A stretch of DNA of 64,000 nt from Sclerodactyla briareus (GCA_026419785.1 JAODTK010005805.1:295579-359578), one strand, 5' to 3'. Numbered from the stretch's first letter, positions 34,270 through 46,569 are shown. Notes: generated by a model not told the origin, from the letters alone. Program-made: numbers and translations.

Positions 34270-35610
34270 TGTGAAACTTAATGCACAGTTTAGGCAGGGG
34301 CAGCATTGTTCAGTGCTAGGGCTGTCGTTTCTGTGAACGAAAAAATCTTCGCCATGAATGGAACTATTCAAACTTTTAGACATTACAATTAAATAAATTA
34401 GTAGGTGCAAATAGTGTTCACATTTCTCACTAGTGAATAAAAACTTTTGTGGGGGAATGCATGGGGTGTAATTGGCTACAACTGGGGGGGGGGGGGGGCG
34501 GGGGAAAGGGCGAGGTGGAAAAATTTGTTACGATATAACAGCATTCTCGAATAGTACTGTATGTATCGAGCGTCAGAATCCAGGCTTTTTTATAACAGAT
34601 AATGGGTCGATAAACTGCTCAAACCGTTTTTGTCACCAAATCACAGCTGCAACAAAAACTGCGGTTATTTTCCTCTTTAATATCATGCCTTCGTCTAATA
34701 CTAATTGGTGAAATGGATCAGGTGGACTAGCGATTTTGAGTGACTTGAAGATGAAGTACTCTGAGCCATCTAACGATTTTGATTTCTACATAGTTGAAGT
34801 ACTCACGGAGCTAGGGGCTGTAGAGGTTCACAAGGGTCTCTTGCAGTGGTGGTTGACTTGTCAGTCAGCTTGTCAGGGATGGAAGCGGCTGACCCTCCTG
34901 TGACGGGGAAGGCCATTCGCCATCTCACAAGATGTTGTAACATCACGCTAGGACATGTCTATGGGGATGATATATGGAGAAGAAAAATATAATTAATCAG
35001 AAAGGAAGTCTGTATTCCATTCAAATATATGATACACCATTGAAGAAATACAGTAGTTTAGCATTGAGGAATAAGGCTCAGAGCCTAATAAGAGTGTTGA
35101 ACATACCCTGCGATAGCAGGAAGAGAAATGGAACCTATTTGGGACTTTCTGGACGCAGAAGCAAGACGCTAAAAGGATATCCTACAGGTAGGGGTAGTGG
35201 GCTACGTGTGTTACTTGTGGTTCCACGCATCGGGGGGGACTTACTAGGGGTGATTCACATAAGACTGAAAAGAATCGGTAGACAATATTGAAATCATGGA
35301 GCCATCATGGGTCATCAAATCACAACAGAAGAAATTGAATATTGAATTGGTATCATGCGTAAAGGACAGATGGAATATAGCCTACATATGAGTTGGATTT
35401 TAGGAAAGCAGATTGGGTCCTGATTAAGGAGAGTGTGCGCAGATTAAATGTGAGAACTTGTCAATAAGGTAGTTGGCGGTTGACGATGGTGTGTAAGAAT
35501 CTTTGCAAAGTGTTGCAAAAGAATGTCAGAATGTGTGAACAATCGACATTAAAAAATCATTTAAACATAAACGACCCGCTTCAGACATGCTACTATCGAC
35601 AGGGAGTTGA
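34270..35610. other. No gene seen; G-run at 34488-34499
   Basis: A G-rich homopolymer lies near 34488. The frame at 34974-35291 plus (105 codons) is basic and matches nothing I know. Parts of 34970-35480 may be 5' LINE sequence separated from the RT remnant by the next MITE, but I cannot show it. Confidence 0.35.
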
Positions 35611-35614
35611 ACCT

Positions 35615-36135
35615 AAAGGACAACGCAGCTTGGATGACAGCGGTTTTATAACGTGGAGAATTGAAAACTGAATCTATAGTACACCAATCCCATTCAATAC
35701 ATGTTCCTTTGTGGATTTATTGGCCTTTCAAAGTTTGGTCCAATTATATAGAGATCGGGGATAATTCCGTGCACAAAAAGCATGACGTCACACCTGGACA
35801 ACCCAGGACGGTCATGTCTGTTTTATTGTTGAATAGTCAAGGTTACAGAAGTTCTTTGTCACCCACTACTACAGCAGTCCTCCCCCATACACTAAATGCT
35901 TTCCAAAGAAATTTATGTTTGAATTTCAAGAGAAACAAAGACTGGTTGTAGGGTTGTGCCGTATGAAGCATTTATTTCCACATGATGGGAATGCTTTTCT
36001 AACTTGTGCAATGCGCAATACACTGCACCAACTTCAAAGAACTATAACTCCGTCACGGAAAGTCATATAACTTCGAAACTCAAGCCTGGAAAGAATACAA
36101 AAGACCAACGGATTGGGATTACTTTAAATCACTGC
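35615..36135 (+). mobile_element. MITE copy C
   Basis: Starts 'aaaggacaacgcagcttgg' and runs through 'tgacagcggttttataacgt', 'gcatgacgtcacacctggac', 'catgatgggaatgctttt', 'ccgtcacggaaagtcat' to a degraded 'cactgcaaaacc' end. Same order and orientation as copy B. Confidence 0.78.
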
Positions 36136-36179
36136 AAAACCAGGTGACGATGCAAATTAAAAAGAAGCCAAAAAGCATT

Positions 36180-37120
36180 TTGACAGGAAGCAGCTGGACA
36201 GAAAAAATTAGAGCGGACCCCAAAACATTTACTCATCATGTACGATCCAAAGAAAATTCAGAGAAAAGTAGGCCCAATAGAGATGAAAAAGGGTGGTGAA
36301 GTGTTAATGGATGATATGGAAAACAGCGAAGCTCTAAGCAAGTTCTTCTCTGAAGTGTTTACACGTGAGAAGAAAACATACGGATGACAGAAATATTCTC
36401 CCACAGGAGGATGGTAAATTATTAAAACTGGAACCTAAATGAAGAGATGGGCCCTCAACCAATTTACAGGAAATGAGAAAGGGCAACGATTGCTGGACCA
36501 GATAAAACACCAAACCAGATCACATGAAGGAATGGGGGGGAAATTGCAGCACCACTGAGAATGATTTTTACGGAATCCATTAATAACGTCAGAATTCCAA
36601 AGAAAGGAAGAAGAGCAAAAACATAAACCTCGTTCAGAAAGAGATCGATTCGATGTGTCAACTACCGGCCAGTGAACTGGAGATCTGGACTGGGAAAGTA
36701 GCGGAAATGCTTTTAAGAGATGTCAAACAAATCATCTGAAACAAAAATACCTGATAATAGACACCCAAATGGGTTCCGAATGGGAGGATGTTCATGCTAT
36801 CATAATGATGGGGGTTCACTGGGACTGTTAACAAAAGTTATATAGATGAGGAACATCTGGAGATGTAATATACCAGGACATACAAAAAACTTTTGGACAC
36901 GTACAACACAGGAGGTTAGTCGCCAAACTGAAAGCACATTGGCATAGCTGGACTGATATTAAAATGGATCGAGAGGCTGGTAAAGGATCGGCAGAGCGGG
37001 GTGTTCTAAATGGAAAAGATCTGAATGGAGAAAAAGGTAACAAGTTCAGTGGTACAAGGGTAAGTGCTGGACCAGTTTTTTCAATATGTTATGAACGATT
37101 TAGACATGTGGGGTTAAGTC
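36180..37120 (+). pseudogene. CR1-like LINE reverse transcriptase remnant
   Basis: Ordered, frame-broken motifs: 'VGPIEMKKGGEVLMDDMENS' and 'EALSKFFSEVFT' (linker before RT), 'NYRPV'-type text at 36661, 'WTGKVAEMLLRDV', 'PNGFRMGG' (usual QHGFR.GRSC), then 'GVLNGKDLNGEKGN' followed by 'YERFRHV' where PVLF..Y.NDL.. is expected. This is the fingers-palm part of a non-LTR reverse transcriptase, CR1/Jockey-like. The C-terminal FADD half is not present here, but a similar half is found at 41.7-42.8 kb. Confidence 0.75.
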
Positions 37121-38700
37121 AGAACTTTTTTTATATATATATATATTTTTTTATACTTGTAAGTAGTATCTTTACCGAACCTCTGAACCGAGCCCCAAGT
37201 TTCTGATACATACCCCATTCAAAACAACGCCCTCTGTTACCTTGTAGGATATCGTGAGCACTTGTTGCAGATAGAACAGTATATATTTAGGCAATCATAT
37301 TACCCCCTGTGTACCTGGATTCATGACAGTGTTGGGTATTACTTACCCATTCGGGCAAATTGTGCTGCCTCACGCTACTTATTGCCGCCGAGGGCCTAAG
37401 CTAAGCCTAGCCTAGCCTTTAAGGGTACAGAGGGTCGTACTAGGCCTATCAACTACTGAACATCGAATTGACGCTAGTCTAACGTTGGGACTATGGGCCT
37501 AGCATATGCCTACCTAGCATGGCGTGAATCTAATTAGGCTAGGTTAGCTCGGCTGAAGCAGAGGGTAGGTAGTACGAAACTTAGTCGTAGCCTACTGAGG
37601 TGTCTCATTTGCGCTTAGGCTACGGCCTATCGATTGTTTTCAAACTTACGACATAACAAATTCAGTTAACATGGATTGCACTGTTTGTTCACACCCTGTG
37701 TTCGTAATCGTTCGATTTGCGGTTCGAAACGTCTCAGTAGTGAATTCGCAGGAGGAAACCAGGCCCCACCAATGTGTTTACGTCTCGCACCCTTGTGTGG
37801 AGCCTTGTTTTTTATCGTGTTTCACTACACTCAGCTGATTAGGTTCGTTGTTCGATCGTTGTGGTAGTTGTACTGTATGTACCACCACAAACAAACAGTG
37901 TCACACATCTATGAGCCTCACACACGTCACAGTTGAGTCTGGTATTTCCGCGGTAAAGAAATGTTGGACGCGCCAAGTAGTAGGCTCGTTCAGTGAATTT
38001 GAATTTCGTTGGCCTTTCGGTTTCGTTTGACCACGCCTAGAAGAACGCTGATTGCTTAAGTCAAATACTGAAGATAACCAGTCATTCATTCGTAACAACC
38101 AACTAAGTAGAAAACAAAGGATTTCGTGTGAAAAAAAGGGTTTAAATTTAAAATATATGTGGCTCTTCAAGGTTGCTCAACCAAGCGTTAGTGTGGATCA
38201 TTTACTAGGTCACAAATCTCATTGCGATAGCGCCACCATTCCTCAAAGAATTTCGTGTTAGGCCTGCGCGCAGCGCCGTCTCTTCGAATCAAATTAATGA
38301 ATGAGGGACCATGCGGCAGTGCAGGGAGGGTGGCATGGGGGGGGGAGGGGGGGGGGTGACCATTATGCCCCTCAACGCCCATGCAAGAGCAGCAACAGCA
38401 GAAATTGGAGAGGGGAGGACTATCAGCAGCATTTTGGCCATTCAATTCAATCTTAATTGTTGTCTAGCTTTTCCTATATCCTATTGATTTTTCTCGACGT
38501 ACTTTCTCAATTTGATCCATTTCATCCCGTCGAGTGACAACGCGAAGGGGGGGGGCGTCGTAGTCCTGCATAGAATCATAAACGACCCGCCAAGTTGTCA
38601 GTACGGAGCACTCAGGGAGGAAGGGGCCAAGGGGGGGGGGGATACAAGTTCGGTCTTAGTGGTGGTCAGTAGACCGAGCAAGGGCTTTCCATTCCCAAGG
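37121..38700. other. No gene seen
   Basis: Includes a stretch rich in 'taggcctag' words (37380-37640) and a G-rich run (38336-38357). No confident exon was found. Confidence 0.4.
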
Positions 38701-38737
38701 GGGACAGAACCCTTTCTTTTTATATTATCGCAATAAA

Positions 38738-38998
38738 TCATATTGTGACGGCCATACTTAGGCCTGATAGGTGTTCCTCACATTCCTGACGTTTCGCCAG
38801 TGCATGCAGCCGCTGGCTTACGGACCGTAGTTGCAATACTACGGTCAGGGGCCCGCCGCCGAACCCACGGGGGCAGCGAGGGGCAGCTGACATTTCGTAC
38901 GGTTTTCCAAGGTTCACGTTCCCTTCTTCCCCTCCCACTGGAACTTCATATTCAATGACTGATGCTGTCAGCATGACCTCTAGTTGACTCATGTTTGC
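38738..38998 (-). other. Possible open frame, unassigned
   Basis: On the minus strand, 87 codons from an ATG at 38998 begin 'MSQLEVMLTASVIEYEVPVG' and end at 38738. Composition is fairly balanced, but no family is recognised. The frame includes a short hairpin sequence at 38821-38845 (arms 'gaccgtagt' and 'actacggtc'). It could be an exon or chance. Confidence 0.25.
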
Positions 38999-39019
38999 CT
39001 TTCTCCAGTACAATATTCT

Positions 39020-40990
39020 ATTTCATTGCCTTGTTCATAATTGTTATCCGTTTGTATAGGAGCTAATGCAGGAACCCACGGTCAAACCAGGGGGCATGCA
39101 GGACTCGCTGTTCAGTCTTGTTTGTGTTATTCCCTTGTCAGTTGTTGTTTTGCCGCTCAGGTTGCATCAACTTGCGTGGCGTGTAGCTCCAGCACAATTA
39201 ATGGGAACCCACGCCAAAGGCCAGAGGGCGGTGAGGAAGTGCACAGCATAGTTTTTGTTTTAGATAGGCTCTATGTGGGTTTGTTTTGATGAATTTATCA
39301 TCCGTAACGCTTTCTTGTATTTTTTTAATTACTATTTTTCATGGAACATTTAAACCGTTAAATATTAAAATGAATGACAGATAAAAAAAAACATAATTGG
39401 ATTGGGAAATGCAATTCGGCAATCTGGGGTACATCTGTAAAAAACATTTGGTCACTCCGCGCAGATCCACCTGTCCATTGCGCGCTCCGCTTAGATGTCA
39501 CGTCCCACCATTTTCAAAACGGAAACGCGCCCTTGTTGCTTAGGAAAATAGTTCTTAGTTGAGTAAGGAAACCCTAAGCTGGATGTAAAGCTCTTTTTTA
39601 GCTAATAATTTCAATAGAAATATCAGCATTGAAAGGGGGGTCAGGTGGAAAAAAATTCTGACAAATCAAACCCAAATTCGTGAAATGCGAATTCCGTGAA
39701 AATAGAATTTAATTAAAGGAGATATTAGCAGGAAAAAAAATGAACATCGAGTAAGGATGAACAATTTAGGATGTGATTTTGCCTCCGTTGCCATGGTAAA
39801 AACTTTCAAGCTCCAGCAATAAAGAAGAGGGGGAAAACGGAGGAAATTTTAAGGTAATAAGGAGGAAAATGAGGTTGAATCTATAGATACATTTCAATGC
39901 CCATTGTTTGTAACCAAGTCCAAATTCGAAATATGCAATATAAAAATTGCATAGTGAGGGCGCCCTTTGGGTGAAATCCCTTACTACTAAAAGTGCCTTT
40001 CCAAGGGCTCGCCCGCCCACTCCAAAAAAAAGTCCGGCGCCCCTGACTACGGTACTAGTTACAGTTTGGAACGTACAGATTTTTTGCATTTATTGTAACG
40101 GTAACATGCGTTTTTACTGTACTGCTGCAAATATAGATTTAATATTTGAGTGTTTGCTCCTCTAATTGTCTTTCCCCATTTCATAATATGGGTATATACT
40201 TATAGATTATGTTAGTCTGTACAGTGTTATAAAGAGGCAATAAATATGATGGAAAAAAAATCTAGACACGAGGAACTAACCTGTAGATGTTAGGCTACGT
40301 TTAGGGCGTGCAGGTATTTGCAGTCCAAACGGAAATAGCTGTCTGTCTGTTCGGCGTGGGTTTTCCGCGTACAGGCAATGGCAAAAAAAAAAAGTTCGGT
40401 GGTTGCCAGTAAGCCCATTGTTGACCTTCACTGTATGGGTCTCATTAAACAACACCTAACCCTTTCGCTTCGTGTGAGTTCACCGGAAAAAATATGTATA
40501 CATATAGTCAGAAAGTGTATCGATGTAAGACTGAGTCATGCCGATCGGAAAATTGCGGATATCAAGAGTGACTGTTCTAGGGAGTCAGAAGAGTCTTCAG
40601 ATGGCTGAGATGGGTTGACTATGGAAATGGCAAACGTTCAAATTGCAAACTGCGAGCATTTAGAACTGAAAGACAATTCAAGGAGAGGGGGCACTGCCCC
40701 ATATCAGTTCATCACAGGGATCATTCCCCCCCCCCCCCCCCACTGAGAAATTACTTCTACGCCACGACGTTAGGGGCTCAGCGTTGGTCAACATTTCCTA
40801 AATGAGAATTAATTTATCCATCTAGTAGGAATACCATGTGTTCATCTCTGATGTGCCTGAACTTAGTACAGTAGTACTGGGCTAGGGGGAATCCCTTGTA
40901 AGGGCGTTCCGGCGGATAATAATGATAACCCCTTCAGTCCTTCCCCACCGGTTCTGATTTGATTTGTGGCCAATACATGACATTAAACTG
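39020..40990. other. No gene seen
   Basis: AT-rich. A small frame from 40378 begins MAKKKSSVVAS and has a possible donor 'gtaagc' at 40409, but nothing downstream supports it. There is a C run at 40728-40741. 'aataaatatgatggaaaaaaaa' at 40240 resembles a retroposon tail. Confidence 0.35.
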
Positions 40991-40999
40991 TCAATCGTT

Positions 41000-41600
41000 A
41001 AAGGACAACTGCAGGGATGAATGAAAAAGAGGCTAATATATTAGCTGGAGAAACACTGAATGCGCCAGTTCAAACCCGAAGTTCATACGATACGGCTTTC
41101 CGTTACGGAGTTATAGTCCTTCTTGAAGTTTGTGCATGTGTTATTGCGCAAGATCGAAAATCATCCATCATGCCGATAATGAATGATGTCATACTAGCTC
41201 AACCCTGCAAACAATTTTGGTTTTGTATTAAAATTCACACATTATTTTCCACTGCGGAAAGCATTCAGTCTGCAGGAAGGATTGCTGTAGCGGGTTGGTA
41301 GCGTGTTGATGGGACTTGGTGAGGAGAAGGAAAACAGAACTTATGCTAAATGTTGACTTATTCAACCAAAGGGAAACAATGAAATACATGGACATAACTT
41401 CCGGGTGTCCAAGTGGACGTCATGCGTTATTGCGCAATTGAAATTTCAACAATTTCTCCGACAATAATGGACGGACGTTTGAAGGCCAATAACTCTACAA
41501 GGAACACTGTATTGAAATGGTGTTTGGACCAATGAATGAAGTTTTCCATTCTCTATGATGTAATCTCGCTCTTGTTGTAGTCAAGGCCTGCAGTTGTAAT
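41000..41600 (-). mobile_element. MITE copy D (reverse orientation)
   Basis: Opens 'aaggacaactgcaggg' (41001) and closes 'cctgcagttgtaat' (41587-41600), an inverted ~13-bp pair. On the minus strand it follows the same order as copies B and C ('catgatggatgattttcg', 'gttttccttctcctcac' and so on). It is the best copy for defining both ends. The plus frame 41017-41301 is incidental. Confidence 0.8.
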
Positions 41601-41649
41601 CAATGGTAATTGGTTGTACAAAGGTGTCTTAAACTAGCTCAGGTTGTAA

Positions 41650-42830
41650 AGAGGAACGGGAATCAAAAGTTGACCCACCCCCAAACCTGGGAGGTCTTGC
41701 ATGTGGCCTCTGTTGAGATATTTCATTTTATACTTTGAAATTCTCTATTGAGGCATGACAAAACTCATGCCCCGTGTAAATTTGTATGTCCTCCCTTGAA
41801 AGCTTTTGAAAAGGTTCTCATGAGGCCTCTTGACTCAAGTTGGAGAGCTTTGGCTTGAGGGGTATGTCCTCAAGTGGATTCGTGAGTAGTGGCTTCATAA
41901 TTAGGGAACAACGGAGTGTTTCATTAATGGGCGGTCGTCTTCTTGGCAAAAGGTACTAGTGGTGCCTAGGATTGGCGCTGGGGCCGTTACTCTTGCTGGG
42001 GTATATTGACGATCCTGAAGGATCTGTTCATTCCAGGGTTTAGAAGTTCGCAGACGATAACAAGCTGTATCGGGAGGTTGGTTCGCATGATGATGCTGCA
42101 ATTGTTTAAAGGGGTCTGGATATAATTTCCAAATGGTCTGATTGGCAAATGTTTTCAATGTTTGAAAGTGACAAAATTTATGCATGTTGGTTTCAACAAT
42201 CGCAACGTTCCTTCGAGTTGAATGCAAAAATATTCAGGAGGTGATTTCAGAAAAGGATCTTGGGTTTGTTTGACTCTTTCTTTGAACCTTTCAAGCAATG
42301 TGAAGAAGCTGTAGAAGAAACGGTAATTGGATTCTTGGCTGATTTAGACGTCACTTCAGTTTCATTGATAAGATTATTGTTGTACGGCTGTTTAAGCAAC
42401 TGGCACCTAGAGTATTCTGTACCAAGTGTGGAATCCATACTTTGCAAAAGACAGCAGGTAATTGAAAACGTTCAGCGTAGGGCAACTAGAATATTCACTG
42501 TCTGGAAATACTTATCCTACGAGGAACGATTTTTAAGCGTCTCGGTCAATACCATGGAACTAAGGCTGATTGGGTTGAATTGATCCAGGTTTCAAAATTG
42601 TCATGGACTCGATGGCTGGTCCTTTCACTACTTCGTTGAATTTTCCAGTGTTACTTACGAATAGAGGCCACTGTATCAAGCTTTGGGCAAGCGCTGCCAG
42701 AATGGACATTCGTAAACTTTCTTTCGCAGCGACGTGATCAATGGTGGACTTGTCTCCTGAAAATGTTGTTGTGCTCTAAGAGTGTGGAATGTGTGAAACT
42801 AAACGAAACTCAATAAACAAACTAAACTAA
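41650..42830 (+). pseudogene. CR1-like LINE, RT C-terminal half and 3' end
   Basis: Ordered pieces across three frames: 'KAFEKVL', 'YIDD' (42001), a FADD-box reading of 'cgcagacgataacaagctgt' (42050-42069), 'KWSDWQMFSM'-type text, 'MHVGFNNRNVP', 'SEKDLGF', 'KQCEEAVEET', 'SLIRLLLYGCL', 'LEYSVPSVESILCKRQQVIE', 'NVQRRATRIFT', 'KYLSYEERFLS' and 'NTMELRLIGLN'. The block after FADD, 'VIENVQRRATR', is diagnostic of CR1-type LINEs. It ends in an A/AAC-rich tail near 42810. It is broken by many frameshifts. Confidence 0.82.
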
Positions 42831-42984
42831 ACAAGAAATTTGGAACCCTAAAAACTTCTTCCAAAACCTTAAAAAACATAGTGAGTGGATATAACGGGAA
42901 CCAAGAAGTGTAGAAGTTAAAGTTTCTTGCAATTTGAATTCGTAAAAACCTTCGGCAACATCATGAATACTTTGGACTACAACT

Positions 42985-43075
42985 CATATACATGTTAGAA
43001 TGCGTTTGTGAAGCGCCTTAGAGCACTTATTGATTGATTAGGGAGCTTTAGATAAATTGTGTCTATTATTATCAT
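42985..43075 (+). mobile_element. SINE/LINE-type 3' tail fragment
   Basis: 'tttgtgaagcgccttagagc' followed by 'attgattgattagg' and an ATT-rich tail matches the common SINE 3' end also seen at 14971 and 59920. No head was seen upstream. Confidence 0.55.
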
Positions 43076-43729
43076 CATTGTTTTGTTTTTTGCTGAATTT
43101 TCTTTGTTTGTTTTTTGTGAGTTAATTTTCCATGGCCCTTGGTTTATCCTGACACTTTCCTCCTATATTACACGTACAGCACAATATAGGCCTATATATA
43201 TGTGCGTATTTAAACTCTGTTTCACTCTCCAGATATCCCACTCACCCACTGACAGAAAAAATCAACCTTTCATAATTTGATTCTATTGTCCTTGGACTGG
43301 TCCCCAAAACACAGCATACCTAATTTGAGCTTGTTTCTATTTCCCAGTGTTGTTTCATCATGCAAATGTTACTAAAACTATGCCTCCGGGTGAAGATGTA
43401 GAGAGGTAACTCCCCCTTCCCCCATATTTCTCCGACAACATGTCAAGAGAGCTCGGATGGGAAGTCCGATTTTTCATATCATAACTGATGAGAGCTCCCT
43501 AACCTTTGGTTCCTGATATAATGCAATAGCAAACGTTTTCCCAATTCACCCGTTTAGCCCATCCGTGACAACAGATAAATACCTGCATGGTCACACCCGG
43601 CACACACGTGTTAAATCAACTGATAGTGACCTCTCATCCCCTCAATTATTAGTGACGGACATAGGGGGTCGGGGTGAACCCCCCCCCCCCCCTCCCCCAT
43701 GACCCAGTGACCGAAAAAACGGGGACTAC

Positions 43730-43995
43730 CCGATGTTCCAGTGTTCGATGTTCCCAGGGTCGATGTTCCCACTGAAAATTTCCTGGTACTTGATGGTATA
43801 CCAATATCAAAATTGAGATTCTCTAAGAGAAAACGTAAATTCATGGCATCATTACTATAAATAACGAAAACAGGGAATATTAAACCCTGGAACACGACTT
43901 TTGGGACCATCGGATCGACCTCTAAATTCATGATCGTTTAAAAATATAACAACAAGGACATCGACCCGGAACATCGAACCCTGACATAGACCCCC
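43730..43995. repeat. Short relatives of the GGGAACATC minisatellite
   Basis: 'gatgttcccagggtcgatg', 'gggaatattaaaccctgg' and 'ccggaacatcgaaccctg' repeat the vocabulary of 24090-24435, with both orientations on the two sides of a ~100 bp spacer. Confidence 0.55.
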
Positions 43996-44449
43996 CAAAA
44001 AACACGAAAATAGAGAAAAAAACACCTTAAAGATCACCATTTGGCGTCTAAGGGAGTCCCGAAATCGCATTTTCTCTCCCGCCACTACCCCCTATACCCC
44101 TCTCCCAGGGTGCCAGCCGGACCCCCCCCCCAAGCAAATCTTCAGTAACGCGCGTCTGCTGAAGGAGCATGAACCGAAAACCCGCTTGCAATCACTGGTC
44201 TAGAGTATTTGGTGAATATCTGGAGTCTATAAATAACCTGACGTATAGTCTAACTGACCAGGTGACTCACTTTTATAGCTCTTGTATAGCCGCAAAACAT
44301 GTTTATCTCCAGGCAGGGAAATAATACTCAAACGTTAGATTTACATTTCCCTGCTCCAGGCTTGTTGGTATTAACGAGAGGTCGAGAGGTCGAGTATTCG
44401 GACCATAGGGGATTACCCTGTGCGGCAATTCCATACTGAGACTTTATGA

Positions 44450-44550
44450 GCATATATATGTACATTTTTCGCCTTCTCGGCGAGTGAAAGTCAGTGGCAG
44501 ACCGCGAGAGATAGAGAGGATGTCGGTCTGAATTCAGCGGCAGATCACAA
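44450..44550 (+). promoter_or_regulatory. Possible TATA-type core promoter and 5' UTR of the 44551 exon
   Basis: 'gcatatatatgtac' (44451-44464) is a TATA-like element about 90 nt before the ATG. It is followed by the higher-GC leader 'agtggcagaccgcgagag', containing no upstream ATG before 44551. This is inference from position only. Confidence 0.3.
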
Positions 44551-44602
44551 ATGGCGTCGTCCGAAGGGCTGCGTATTATGGAGGGCGGATATCGAGTATC
44601 AG
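44551..44602 (+). CDS. Candidate first coding exon, unknown protein
   Basis: The ATG at 44551 is preceded by 'cacaa', a good start context. The reading is 'MASSEGLRIMEGGYRVS' plus one base, then a consensus donor 'ag|gtgaga' at 44603. Codon use is GC-richer than neighbouring DNA. The exon ends in phase 1, and the acceptor at 46419 opens a frame in the same phase. The pair looks like exons 1 and 2 of one plus-strand gene with an intron of about 1.8 kb. I do not recognise the protein. The short length means homology cannot be judged from this exon alone. Confidence 0.5.
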
Positions 44603-45209
44603 GTGAGACTTCCCATTATTACTCTTTAAAGACATATCTGTTCAAACAAACCAACGATTGGATCATTACTGATCTTGCACATATGAGTGAATCAAGCTAA
44701 TAGGACGGTATGAGACGAACAACGTTCATGCGTCTGTTTCAAGAGGCTAACGTAGGCACTTGCAATAACTTCAGGCCGAAAATTCCTAGATGCGATGCAG
44801 TGTGGTATGTAAATCATATTTTGGCGAGCGAGGGGATTGCTATTTTAGGAGCAGGAATTAAAACGGTATAATAAGGTACCATAAATATCTAGTTCGATTG
44901 AAATTACATGTATGCATATCATGTAAAGGTGGAGTTAAAGCAATTGGGAGTTACAAGTTCCTTTTGTGTTGAAATGGAGCTCTACAGAAGAATGGGGGTC
45001 AAATTCATCCAAAACCACCTGCACGTCCCGCTCAATAGAGGATGGTAAAGCAGTGCCGTTGGCCTTCAAAAAAGGTGATTTTGCAACTTCGCCTCGACGA
45101 TAGTTTGTGCAGTTCAGTGCCAGGCGGATTATTCGGTCCGTACGAGGGCACGCAAGGGAGATTTCGTTATAAGTTGTTCGTTTCAGTTGCAAGTTGGTCA
45201 TTTAATATA

Positions 45210-45251
45210 ATAATAAAATAATAATAATGAATAATAATAATAATAATAATA

Positions 45252-45284
<33 letters not shown>

Positions 45285-45322
45285 GTATAATTTACATAAT
45301 AATAATAATAATAATAATAAAA
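45210..45322 (+). repeat. (AAT)n microsatellite
   Basis: About 110 bp of 'aataat' units with two short interruptions, directly before the LINE remnant. Confidence 0.9.
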
Positions 45323-45324
45323 GG

Positions 45325-45955
45325 ATGAAACGTGTGAACCACTGGTACAGGATCCCAGAAGATGGCCCAACGGGAGGACCTGGCCAGACAGAATAAAGTT
45401 GCAGAAGCCATACATTGGGGGATCAGCAAGGCACTACGAGATAGTGTCCCAGCAGAACAGCCATGGTTGCACCACCCTGAGGACAAAGAGTAACGGAGAA
45501 TGATGAAGTCAAGATCCTGTTACGACTTTAGCTGGAACCGGACACGTCAATCACAGCGAGAAGTCCAGATCTCGTGGTCCTGGATAAAGCAGAGGACAGG
45601 CAAGATAATAAGATGTCGCAATAATACCGGACAGATCACACATCGAAGCAGAGAGGAAAGATAAGATCGAAAATTATCAAGACCTGAGACTGGAGATACA
45701 AGCGCTAGGGTGTCAGCGCTGAAGTATCCAGAGTGGTAGTTGGGCGCTGGGGGCTGTAACCCCGCACTTGGAAGGACACCTTCAGAAGGAATACCTGGAA
45801 GCCAGACAGAAAACCAAAAATACCAAACAAGCATCTTGGAACCGCCCACATAATGAGACGAGTAATGACCTCCCAGAATCCGGGTAGGATTCCGTGGTCA
45901 GCCGTGTAAATATGTACAAACATTCCAACATTGTAATAGTTGTGAGGAACAATAA
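45325..45955 (+). pseudogene. LINE ORF2 C-terminal domain remnant with A/T-rich tail
   Basis: Ordered matches to the C-terminal domain of a common invertebrate/fish LINE group: 'WLHHPEDKE', a PEP-VTEN-like and 'VKILL' segment, 'SPDLVVLDKAEDRQD' (usual RPDIVVVDK), 'KIENYQDLRLEIQALG' (usual KIEKYQDLK.E.QRLW) and 'ALGAVTPHLEGHLQKE'-like text (usual GALG.VTP.LE.YL). At least three frame changes occur. An AATAAAG and the (AAT)n run at 45960-46040 follow as the tail. It lies in the putative intron between 44602 and 46420. The minus-strand frames here are shadows. Confidence 0.75.
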
Positions 45956-45964
45956 AGAAAGATA

Positions 45965-46038
45965 AGAATAATATAATAATATAATTAATAATAATAATAA
46001 TAATAAGAATAATAATAATAACATAATAATAATAATGG
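45965..46038 (+). repeat. (AAT)n microsatellite at LINE 3' end
   Basis: 'aataataataat' units with 'ataat' slips. Together with 45210-45322 it brackets the LINE remnant. Confidence 0.88.
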
Positions 46039-46419
46039 GGTAACCGTGTAAAAATCCGGCAGTGTCCCTGTCAAATGAATTGAATTCATTCATCAACCAG
46101 TGCAATTCAGTCAAGGCAGTCAGGGAGACAGGCAGTGACAGATAGGCAAAACTTATGGACGGACAGTTTGATAGATAGACTGTCATATTACCCCTCATAA
46201 ACTAGTTTAACAGTTCAGCTAAACAAATCATCACTTTCCTCAGTAGTCGCGTGGTTGTGCGTAGGATAGGTACGTTTCTCGCAAGCCGACCTGGCTGTTT
46301 GAGTTCAAACAGGCCGGATCGTATCGTCACATTGTCACAACCTACCTTTATTCAGTACGTCATAGCGTATAGTTTGTTATTAACATGACCAAATTTCGTT
46401 CCAATTCGTTGTTTTTCAG

Positions 46420-46569
46420 ATATACCGGTGGGTGTGAATGCCTGTTTTACAGTCGATTGAAGCTAGCACAAAGAACATACACAATGCTTTGGCAATCAGC
46501 AAAGGAAAGACCGCAGAGCAGGCCAAAATCGCGAAGGATATGATATGCGTCCCTCATCAGTATATTCAG
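46420..46569 (+). CDS. Candidate second coding exon, frame-slipped
   Basis: The acceptor 'cgttgtttttcag' ends at 46419. The first codons, in phase with exon 1, read 'DIPVGVN'. Then the frame is lost by one extra or two missing bases near 46435. From 46441 the next frame reads 'PVLQSIEASTKNIHNAL' and from 46483 'AISKGKTAEQAKIAKDM', to 'CVPHQYIQ', with a GT donor (gtgcag) at 46570. The Lys/Ala-rich helical composition and absence of stops over 43 codons fit a genuine exon. The slip resembles the indel noise elsewhere in the window. The reading from 46453 alone is exactly 39 codons, but a 25-nt intron before it would be too short. The protein family is unknown and later exons were not found. Confidence 0.45.

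Noticed and set aside
46428-46452. A 25-nt intron between an 8-nt microexon and the exon starting at 46453
   Set aside because: It would make the phases fit, but 25 nt is too short for animal splicing. A one- or two-base sequence slip in a single exon is simpler.
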